Assembly (NCBI GenBank): GCA_002479815.1
Contig: DLPA01000210.1
Span: forward strand, 1 to 7,475
Direction: 5' to 3'
DNA from: a bacterium UBA7470
Lineage (GTDB): Bacteria; Pseudomonadota; Gammaproteobacteria; Burkholderiales; Burkholderiaceae_C
Length of the DNA stretch: 7,475 nt
Part shown: one piece after another, positions 1 through 4,774 of the stretch
How the letters are laid out: each line of letters opens with the position of its first letter
How positions within the stretch are numbered: position 1 is the stretch's first letter
Translations under genes and position numbers: made by a program
The notes under the pieces: generated by a model
The model's database searches: none
What the model was told of the DNA's origin: nothing
Seen by the model: the letters and a program-made list of their open reading frames with translations, nothing else

Positions 1-234
1 CCGCTCCGATCGCGCGAGGCCTTGTACTGCTACAAAGTCCCCCGCTTTCATCCTCAGATCGTATGCGGTATTAGCGTAACTTTCGCTACGTTATCCCCCA
101 CGACCGGGCACGTTCCGATGCATTACTCACCCGTTCGCCACTCGTCAGCATCCGAAGACCTGTTACCGTTCGACTTGCATGTGTAAGGCATGCCGCCAGC
201 GTTCAATCTGAGCCAGGATCAAACTCTATAGTTC
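1..234 (-). rRNA. rrs: 16S ribosomal RNA, 5' part (gene runs off the left edge)
   Basis: Reading the minus strand from about 234 leftward gives the universal 16S start (AGAGTTTGATCCTGGCTCAG at 208-227), then the conserved ATTGAACGCTGGCGGCATGC and ACACATGCAAGTCGAACGG blocks and GGCGAACGGGTGAGTAATGC. The mature 5' end is placed by counting eight bases back from AGAGTTTGATC, as in E. coli, so it is accurate to a few bases. The V1 loop is short with a TCTTCGGA tip. The V2 helix is extended by a CTTTGTA/TACAAGG stem. The sequence pattern is betaproteobacterial (Burkholderiales). Only about 15% of the gene is present. Confidence 0.98.
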
Positions 235-250
235 GATCTTGAATTTTTTT

Positions 251-266
251 GCTCTCTCTCAAGAGC
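251..266 (-). other. Small hairpin in the 16S leader
   Basis: Arms GCTCT and AGAGC (five base pairs) enclose a six-base loop, about 17 nt upstream of the mature 16S 5' end. On the RNA it is followed by seven A residues. It may be part of the processing region. It is too short to be confident. Confidence 0.3.
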
Positions 267-284
267 CACTCATTAAACGGAATC

Positions 285-312
285 AACGTAACATCACAAA
301 CGTGACATCACA
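285..312 (-). repeat. Tandem 14-bp repeat in the 16S leader
   Basis: On the minus strand two adjacent 14-base units read TGTGATGTCACGTT and TGTGATGTTACGTT, differing at one base (13/14 identity). They sit 51-78 nt upstream of the mature 16S 5' end. The first unit contains the short palindrome TGATGTCA-like core GTGATGTCAC. No function is known to me. Confidence 0.7.
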
Positions 313-420
313 TCTCTATCTATCTTATGAGCGTTTATTGTTCCTTAGAACTTCACAGAAACTTGAGCAACATTTTCATGTTAACCCTCGCATCTTTAAA
401 CGCTCACGCTTATCGGCTGT

Positions 421-436
421 ATGTTTTTAACGAACA
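421..436 (-). promoter_or_regulatory. rrn boxA antitermination element
   Basis: The minus strand reads TGTTCGTTAAAAACAT. This is close to the rrn boxA core (TGCTCTTTAACA in E. coli, TGTTCTTTAAAAAT as commonly seen in Burkholderiales), with G replacing one T. It lies downstream of a boxB-like hairpin, the order used in rrn leaders. NusB/NusE bind boxA RNA to build the antitermination complex that lets polymerase cross the untranslated rRNA genes and protects it from Rho. Confidence 0.75.
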
Positions 437-441
437 CCTCA

Positions 442-457
442 CCAAGCTTTTACTTGG
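442..457 (-). promoter_or_regulatory. boxB-like hairpin upstream of boxA
   Basis: The minus-strand RNA can form CCAAG-TAAAAG-CTTGG, a five-base-pair stem with a six-base loop, five bases before boxA. Position and order match the boxB element of rrn leaders. The loop differs from the phage lambda type. In rRNA operons boxB is less critical than boxA, so this is a positional assignment. Confidence 0.5.
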
Positions 458-483
458 CTTCAAACTCCACCTCGATCAGCAGA

Positions 484-499
484 GCCTCGCATTATAACA
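484..499 (-). promoter_or_regulatory. rrn promoter: extended -10 with GC-rich discriminator
   Basis: The minus strand carries TGTTATAAT (491-499), a perfect extended -10 (TGnTATAAT). It is followed by GCGAGGC, a GC-rich discriminator of the kind that makes rRNA promoters sensitive to ppGpp and to initiating NTP levels. The predicted start is near 484. No good -35 is seen: with a 16-bp spacer the hexamer at 513-518 reads GTGCTT, only two of six consensus bases. The extended -10 could compensate. AT-rich sequence further upstream (about 521-540) could act as an UP element. A second promoter inside the leader was not found. Confidence 0.65.
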
Positions 500-503
500 C
501 TAT

Positions 504-551
504 AAAAACCTTAAGCACTGCTAATTTGCAGTTTAAAAGTGAAGCTTAAGG
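504..551 (-). terminator. Putative terminator: two-tier inverted repeat with T-tract, upstream of and overlapping the rrn promoter
   Basis: On the minus strand CCTTAAGC (551-544) is followed by an 11-base bulge, then ACTGC, a six-base loop, GCAGT and GCTTAAGG (516-509), and then TTTTT (508-504). The outer arms pair over eight bases and the inner arms over five. The two right-hand arms are contiguous, and the stem runs straight into the T-tract. This is the layout of a Rho-independent terminator and would end transcripts from the VOC/DUF3108 unit before the rRNA operon. The stem is not GC-rich and has a large bulge, so strength is uncertain. It could instead be an operator covering the -35 region. 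Confidence 0.5.
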
Positions 552-715
552 TCATGTGCGGCAAGTATGTACATACAGTCACTTGCTTTGCTCAGTCGAA
601 TCACGTAACCACGTGTGGATGTGAATATCTTTCAACATCGTTTACACCTGGGGGATATCATTGTATACCATCTGTGTTCCACGACAAAAGGTCGCAGAAC
701 CAGTGTGATCAGAAA
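552..715. other. Intergenic region without a recognisable gene
   Basis: This lies between the stop of the DUF3108 gene and the rrn promoter region. The plus-strand reading frame starting at 539 runs on into the DUF3108 gene as its antisense and shows no protein signature. The region holds one dyad (561-586) and a weak CGAC-AAAAG-GTCG hairpin (682-694) with no T-tract. It would be 3' untranslated sequence of the DUF3108 transcript and distal upstream sequence of the rrn promoter, where Fis-type activator sites often sit in proteobacteria. I could not assign any. Confidence 0.5.
561..586. repeat. Inverted repeat upstream of the rrn promoter
   Basis: GCAAGT (561-566) and ACTTGC (581-586) form a perfect six-base dyad. 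A ten-base palindrome TATGTACATA (566-575) lies off-centre inside it. It sits about 77-102 bp upstream of the predicted rrn start. It may be a protein-binding site or a weak hairpin of the DUF3108 transcript's 3' end. No regulator can be named. Confidence 0.35.
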
Positions 716-1735
716 TTAATACGCTGCCGAAGTTTGTTGGTATTGGTAGAAGTCCCCGTTGTAGAGCGAGACGCGCCATTTTGCAGGAAAATAGCTCAAT
801 TCTGGGGCAAGCCACAATTCCCATCTCCCATCGTAGCGATGAGTTGGCGTCTTAGTCACATAGATCACATCAGCTGGGTCTGTGGGAAACTCTATATTGA
901 AAGTCCATGTCGCAGCGTCCTGCGCCGTTGCAACCTGAAAACTCACTGTCCTATTGGCAGGAGTCCCGGTCGCAATCTGTCCTGAAACAATTGCAGCCAA
1001 TTGAACCACCACACTAAGCTGATCTTGTGCATGGGACTGAAGCTGTACGGGTGGAAGATTGGCACTGAATCGCACCAACTTGGCACCCTCTGCGCGCTGG
1101 AAATGGGCAGCGCGTTCGCTTTGATGTCGGTCGCCAAACCGCACTGGAACCAAGCCCTCCTCCAAACTGAGACCACCACGACTTGTCTGTGTTCTGAGTT
1201 TTCCGGTGCGATGCGGGAAAGCAAACGCCAAAGAATAGGCGTCGCCTTGATGAACCCAATCTAGTGCGCCCATACCAGACCGCCACGGTACTCCTTGATG
1301 CACCCCCGTTATTTCATAATGAAGTTTGAGAGAAAGGGGAACCCTTACCTCAGCCACACTCAGAGACGGCGCCAGACTTTGCTGCTCTTGCGGACGATCA
1401 TAAGATTCATCTGCCCCTTGTACGGCGAGCTTTTTTTCAACCGCCAAAAGGTCTGAGGGCATGATGTCTTGTCTAAGAGCTGCTTTTTTTGCAGAAACTG
1501 GCAGAGGAGCTGCCTCCCCTTGAGATGTATGTCTTATTGGGCCTGCAAACTCCTCCTCCGTTACGCTCGGTCGTTGCGGGAACAGTGCGACGTGTAAAAG
1601 TCGGTTTTCTTGACGACGAGACAAACGAAAAGACTCGAACACCCGAGGACTCCAGCAACAAAGCACCCACAAGTGGGCAAGCAAGACCATAACACTGAGG
1701 AAGGTCAGGTGCATTTTGGTTGGTAGGCGATCCAC
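716..1735 (-). CDS. DUF3108 domain-containing membrane-anchored protein
   Basis: The 339-residue protein has a short basic N-terminus, one hydrophobic segment at about residues 10-28 (LTFLSVMVLLAHLWVLCC) and a low-complexity linker to about 125. A C-terminal domain at about 135-335 matches my memory of DUF3108: LHYEITGVHQG, a GGL-L-E-GL-P-RFGDRH stretch, FSAN-PPV, QDQLSVVVQLAA, DAATWTF, and ELWLAPELSYFPAKWRVSLYNGDFYQ. This family is common in betaproteobacteria and probably faces the periplasm. Its biochemical role is unknown. The start is GTG at 1735, directly after an in-frame stop, with a GGGG stretch seven bases upstream. ATG at 1714 would also keep the membrane segment but lacks a Shine-Dalgarno sequence. 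It lies 34 bp downstream of the VOC gene and is probably cotranscribed with it. Confidence 0.85.
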   Translation of the reverse strand: MDRLPTKMHLTFLSVMVLLAHLWVLCCWSPRVFESFRLSRRQENRLLHVALFPQRPSVTEEEFAGPIRHTSQGEAAPLPVSAKKAALRQDIMPSDLLAVEKKLAVQGADESYDRPQEQQSLAPSLSVAEVRVPLSLKLHYEITGVHQGVPWRSGMGALDWVHQGDAYSLAFAFPHRTGKLRTQTSRGGLSLEEGLVPVRFGDRHQSERAAHFQRAEGAKLVRFSANLPPVQLQSHAQDQLSVVVQLAAIVSGQIATGTPANRTVSFQVATAQDAATWTFNIEFPTDPADVIYVTKTPTHRYDGRWELWLAPELSYFPAKWRVSLYNGDFYQYQQTSAAY

Positions 1736-1769
1736 TCAATGCCCCGTGGGATCAGGGTTGATCCGCTGC

Positions 1770-2267
1770 TCAGGTTGCAAAAAGGAGGCCAGCAGTTTCA
1801 AAACCTTTTATCTCAATGGGATTACCAAAGGGATCATTAAAAAACATCGTCCACTGCTCGCCCGTTTGCCCCTGAAAACGCACGTGAGGAGGAACCACAA
1901 AAGCCACCCTCATCGTGGTCAAGCGCTCGGCTACTTTGTGCCAGGTCGGGAGGTCTAAAATGATGCCGAAGTGGGGCATAGGTACCCAGTGCTCTCCTAC
2001 TTTCCCCGTCAAACTGGTAGGAAATGGTTCGCCTAGGTGCAAGGACAGCTGATGCCCGTACCAGTCAAAATCAACCCATGTGTCAGTACAACGCCCCTCC
2101 CTGCATCCTAAAACCTCGCCGTAAAACTGTCGGGCGATGGTCAGGTCTCGAACATGAAAGGCGAAGTGGAAAAAACATCTCATGTCGGACAGCATACCCG
2201 GAATCGCCGATCGTGGTCTGAAGCTTGACAAATACGTAAAGGCAGCCGTTTCAATCTCAGTGGACAT
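1770..2267 (-). CDS. VOC family protein (glyoxalase / extradiol dioxygenase superfamily)
   Basis: The product is 165 residues from ATG 2267. The core, from about residue 32, follows the VOC fold: FHFAFHVRDL-ARQFYGEVLGC, then TWVDFDWYGHQLSLHL, MPHFGIIL, and a C-terminal WTMFFNDPFGNPIEIKGF. Candidate metal ligands are His34, His99 and Glu152 (His72 is also conserved in look-alikes). The superfamily includes metal-dependent lyases, epimerases and dioxygenases, and many members have no known substrate, so no reaction is assigned. ATG 2267 is chosen because AGGTGA sits eight bases upstream. It gives about 31 residues ahead of the fold, more than is usual. ATG 2183 (residue 29) would start right at the domain but has no visible ribosome binding site. 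It is the first gene of a leftward pair with the DUF3108 gene. Confidence 0.85.
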   Translation of the reverse strand: MSTEIETAAFTYLSSFRPRSAIPGMLSDMRCFFHFAFHVRDLTIARQFYGEVLGCREGRCTDTWVDFDWYGHQLSLHLGEPFPTSLTGKVGEHWVPMPHFGIILDLPTWHKVAERLTTMRVAFVVPPHVRFQGQTGEQWTMFFNDPFGNPIEIKGFETAGLLFAT

Positions 2268-2381
2268 GAGAGTTGTCACCTGATCGAACAGAAAAAACGC
2301 TGTGCTTTCTAATCTGTGGCATTCTTTGGGGCAACAGTGGTTTTCTTATCCGAATGGGCCCTCACCTGAAAGAACCTTGCA
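2268..2381. other. Divergent intergenic region between the VOC and PhaM genes
   Basis: This 114-bp gap must hold promoters for the leftward VOC/DUF3108 pair and the rightward PhaM/FIST pair. I can point to a plausible leftward promoter (2306-2334) but to no convincing rightward one. The PhaM start at 2382 is preceded by a weak purine stretch (GAAAGAA, 2368-2374), seven bases before the ATG. No clear operator dyad is seen. Confidence 0.5.
2306..2334 (-). promoter_or_regulatory. Candidate sigma70 promoter for the VOC gene
   Basis: The minus strand has TTGCCC (2334-2329), a 17-bp spacer and TAGAAA (2311-2306). Each hexamer matches four of six consensus bases at ideal spacing. Transcription would start near 2299, leaving about 32 nt before ATG 2267 with AGGTGA as ribosome binding site. 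Matches of this quality occur by chance, so this is tentative. Confidence 0.35.
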
Positions 2382-3377
2382 ATGAGCATCAATGACGATA
2401 CCAATTTTGGGAAACTTGTACCTGGCTTTGAATTCATGCAGCAACTGGCTCGTCAGGCTGCTGGTGGACTGATGCAAGGCATTGCGCACCATGCCCCACC
2501 ACTCCCACAAATTCCCAACATCAGTACGTGGGTTGCTCCTACCTTTAACGTCGAGGAGTTGGAAAAACGGATTGACGAGCTTAAAGCGGTTCACTTTTGG
2601 TTAGATCAAAATACCCGAGCGCTTTCTGCCACGATTCAAGCACTCGAAGTACAAAAAATGACCTTGTCGACCTTGAAAAGTATGAACGTCAGTTTTGCAG
2701 ATGCCGCATCGGCCCTAAAAATGAAGGCAACGGACAGCATGGCTTCTTTTGCTGGTGTCACACCGTCAGCCCCGACAGGACAAACCGAGGCATCCGCGAC
2801 GCAAAGCGCATCTCGCGGTCGTAAGCCAGAGTTTGCGGGGCTGGAGATTCCACCTCGTCGCTCGACAGCACCATCAGTCGCCCCCCAAACAACGAACGAG
2901 GCAGAGATCCAAGCCCCGCCTCCTCCGCCAAACGCTCCCAATTTAGACCCCCTCCAAGGTTGGAACACTCTGACGCAACAATTCCAAACTTTGGCCGTCA
3001 ACGCCATCAAGGAAGTATCCCCTCAGACGGTTTTGGAAGCAGGCAAGCAAATGGCATCGACCCTGACGCGCGAAGCCATGAAGACAGCCAGCGACATGAC
3101 CGCTAACATGACTCGTAGCCTGGTTCCACCCACCCCTGTCAGCAGCGCCCCTTCTCGCCAGAAGACAGACCAAGCCTCATCGGCCACAGACGACAGCCCT
3201 GCCACCACCAAGCGCAGCCGTAAAACTACAACGCAAAAAGCCGCCCCACGCTCAGACGCGGCAAGCGTGTCCGCCCAAAAAGCGGTCACGACGAAAGCCA
3301 AAACCAGCCCATCGGACAGAACGACAAGCACTGCAAGCACCAAGACAACAAAAACCACATCCAACAAACCCCGTTAA
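2382..3377 (+). CDS. phaM: PhaM-family PHB granule regulatory protein
   Basis: The product is 331 residues. The N-terminal part (about 10-100) resembles PhaM: a Gly/Met-rich helix, then PTFNVEELEKRIDELKAVHFWLDQN and the following LSATIQALEVQKMTLSTLKSM. These match the family's 'P-DPEELDKRI-DLK-VE-WL-N---L--TIQ-LEVQ--TL--L' pattern. A Pro-rich linker (about 150-190) leads to a second predicted helical segment (about 190-247), then a Lys/Thr/Ser/Ala tail (about 250-331). In Ralstonia eutropha PhaM activates PHB synthase PhaC and tethers PHB granules to the nucleoid through a basic tail. That role is inferred here. This protein is longer than the ~260-residue R. eutropha protein as I recall it, and its tail uses TTK/KTT runs rather than PAKKA repeats. 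The FIST gene follows 16 bp downstream. Confidence 0.8.
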   Translation: MSINDDTNFGKLVPGFEFMQQLARQAAGGLMQGIAHHAPPLPQIPNISTWVAPTFNVEELEKRIDELKAVHFWLDQNTRALSATIQALEVQKMTLSTLKSMNVSFADAASALKMKATDSMASFAGVTPSAPTGQTEASATQSASRGRKPEFAGLEIPPRRSTAPSVAPQTTNEAEIQAPPPPPNAPNLDPLQGWNTLTQQFQTLAVNAIKEVSPQTVLEAGKQMASTLTREAMKTASDMTANMTRSLVPPTPVSSAPSRQKTDQASSATDDSPATTKRSRKTTTQKAAPRSDAASVSAQKAVTTKAKTSPSDRTTSTASTKTTKTTSNKPR

Positions 3378-3393
3378 GAGACACATTTCCAAT

Positions 3394-4728
3394 ATGCGCC
3401 CCCCTGCGCCTTTCATTTGCGCCCACGCCACCCACCCCGACTGGGGCATGGCGACTGCATTGGTATTGGCTCAGTTGCACGCGGCATTGGGCACAACTCC
3501 ATTGCAGACGCCGAGCACACCTCAGTCAAAAGCGCAACGCAAGCGCACACCGCCCGTGAAGGACAGCCATCGTCTGGCCTTGGTTTATATGACGGAAGGC
3601 TATGCCCCCCATGCAGCCGTCGTGGTCGAACGTTTGCAGGCCGCACTCCCAGCCGTTCGTGACTGGGTTGGCTCTGTTCAAATGAGTATTGTGGCTTCAG
3701 GCGTCGAGTATTCGCATGAACCTGCCTTGGCCGTCATGCTGCTGGACATCGCACCCGCACGCTATCGGGTATTCAATGGCTTACACCCTTTGTCCATGCC
3801 TCACGCAGACGCCAATCCCTCCGCGTTTCATGCACAAACCGCCTTGGTTCATTTGGATGGGCAAACGCCTGACATACCTGAACTGATTGCAGAACTGGCC
3901 GCACGCACCCAAACAGGTCATGTCTTTGGGGGCATCCTCTCTCACCGCCCAGAAACTCCCCCGCAACAAATTGCTTATGCGGGAGATTTTGCCTCGTCCA
4001 TGCAGCCCATCGTGTTTCAGGGTGGACTTAGCGGCGTGGCATTTGATGACAGCGTCGGCATCATCACACGAGTCACGCAGGGATGTACCCCCGTCTCCAC
4101 CAGACACACCGTGACCAAGGTCGAAGGCCCCGTGGTGCTGGGCTTGGATGACCGCCCCGCTTTAGAGGTATTGCTGGAAGACCTGTCGCTGGAACTCGCA
4201 CAGCGGCACATCACCATTCCCAAACTTCGCAGCACCTTTGTTGGCTTGAGCCGATCGTCGTCCGCCACTCGACACACGAAAGAACTCGGTGCAGATGTTC
4301 GCGTTCGTCATTTGATCGGTTTGGACATCGAACGCCAAGGCATTGCCATTGCAGCCGCCTCTGAAACAGGGGACTATTTGCAGTTTTGCGAACGACAAAC
4401 AGCAGCAGCCCAAACAGATTTGGTCAGAATCTGCACGGAGATCCGGGAAATCGTGGAGTCACTGAACGAAGATCACGCCCTCACAGCGCCAGCCACACGT
4501 ATGCTGGGGGCAATTTATGTCAGTTGTACGGGGCGTGGAGGGCCTTATTTCGGAGCGCCTCATGCTGAAATGCAAGTCATCCAACGTGCGCTGGGCGACC
4601 TTCCCTTGATTGGTTTTTTTGCCAGCGGCGAAATCGCAGCACAACAGCTTTATGCTTATACCGGCGTATTGACCGTATTTCTGGATCCCCCCGCCCCCCC
4701 TCAGTCGCGCCCCCCCATCTGTGCCTGA
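3394..4728 (+). CDS. FIST-domain sensory protein (FIST_N plus FIST_C)
   Basis: The product is 444 residues and has no membrane segment, kinase, GGDEF or methyl-accepting domain, so it is a stand-alone FIST protein, probably cytoplasmic. FIST_N covers about 10-245: HATHPDW, a variable low-complexity insert at 34-57, LALVYMTEGY, then VFGGILSHRP, FQGGLSGVAFDDSVGIITRVTQGC and VTKVEGPVVLGLDDRPALEVL. FIST_C covers about 250-430: the CTGRGGPYFGAPHAEMQVIQRALGDLPLIGFFASGEIA segment (378-414) and YTGVLTVF. FIST domains are predicted small-ligand, perhaps amino-acid, sensors. It starts 16 bp after the PhaM gene with only a weak AAGAGA ahead of the ATG, suggesting cotranscription. The C-terminal tail DPPAPPQSRPPICA is encoded by C-runs. 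Confidence 0.92.
   Translation: MRPPAPFICAHATHPDWGMATALVLAQLHAALGTTPLQTPSTPQSKAQRKRTPPVKDSHRLALVYMTEGYAPHAAVVVERLQAALPAVRDWVGSVQMSIVASGVEYSHEPALAVMLLDIAPARYRVFNGLHPLSMPHADANPSAFHAQTALVHLDGQTPDIPELIAELAARTQTGHVFGGILSHRPETPPQQIAYAGDFASSMQPIVFQGGLSGVAFDDSVGIITRVTQGCTPVSTRHTVTKVEGPVVLGLDDRPALEVLLEDLSLELAQRHITIPKLRSTFVGLSRSSSATRHTKELGADVRVRHLIGLDIERQGIAIAAASETGDYLQFCERQTAAAQTDLVRICTEIREIVESLNEDHALTAPATRMLGAIYVSCTGRGGPYFGAPHAEMQVIQRALGDLPLIGFFASGEIAAQQLYAYTGVLTVFLDPPAPPQSRPPICA
4687..4716 (+). repeat. Cluster of three homopolymeric C-runs at the end of the FIST gene
   Basis: C6 (4687-4692), C7 (4694-4700) and C7 (4710-4716) lie within 30 bases, coding for the Pro-rich tail of the FIST protein. Runs of this length are moderately prone to replication slippage. 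The reading frame of the downstream lipoprotein is open from 4673 through these tracts. Confidence 0.9.
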
Positions 4729-4774
4729 GTCGAAAAGACACCTTTATCTTGATTTTTCATATTGTTTTTTCACT
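4729..4774 (+). other. Short T-rich gap between the FIST and lipoprotein genes
   Basis: This 46-base stretch is much more T-rich than its surroundings, with TTTTT (4752-4757) and TTTTTT (4765-4770) runs. There is no stable hairpin before the T-runs, so I do not call a terminator. No clear Shine-Dalgarno sequence precedes the ATG at 4775. A promoter for the lipoprotein gene could lie here, but no good -35/-10 pair is seen. Confidence 0.4.

Larger units (their letters stand above)
235..484 (-). other. 16S rRNA leader region (precursor RNA 5' end)
   Basis: This stretch lies between the predicted rrn transcription start (about 484) and the mature 16S 5' end. It is more AT-rich than the flanking genes. 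In transcription order it holds a boxB-like hairpin, boxA, the CAGCCGATAAGCGTGAGCG stretch that commonly follows boxA in betaproteobacterial rrn leaders, a tandem 14-bp repeat and a small hairpin close to the 16S gene. The short reading frame on the plus strand at 239-430 has no ribosome binding site and no recognisable product, so I treat the region as non-coding. RNase III and RNase E/G maturation sites are expected here, but the matching sequence downstream of 16S is outside the window. Confidence 0.75.

Noticed and set aside
239..430. 63-codon plus-strand frame in the 16S leader
   Set aside because: It lies antisense to rRNA leader RNA, has no Shine-Dalgarno sequence, and overlaps boxA.
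682..694. CGAC-AAAAG-GTCG hairpin as terminator of the DUF3108 gene
   Set aside because: The stem has only four base pairs and no T-tract on the transcribed strand. The repeat at 504-551 fits better.
539..985. Plus-strand reading frame of 148 codons across the rrn upstream region
   Set aside because: Most of it is antisense to the DUF3108 gene. It has no ribosome binding site, is Cys/Arg/Ser-rich without a protein pattern, and overlaps the dyads of the intergenic region.
2273..2313. TTGTCA / TCTAAT as a plus-strand promoter for phaM
   Set aside because: The hexamers are 29 bp apart, far from 17, and no closer partner for either was found.
4721..4774. GTG at 4721 as start of the lipoprotein gene
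   Set aside because: It overlaps the FIST stop and would put 18 polar residues ahead of the lipoprotein signal. ATG 4775 gives a normal signal peptide. It is kept only as part of the C-tract fusion idea.
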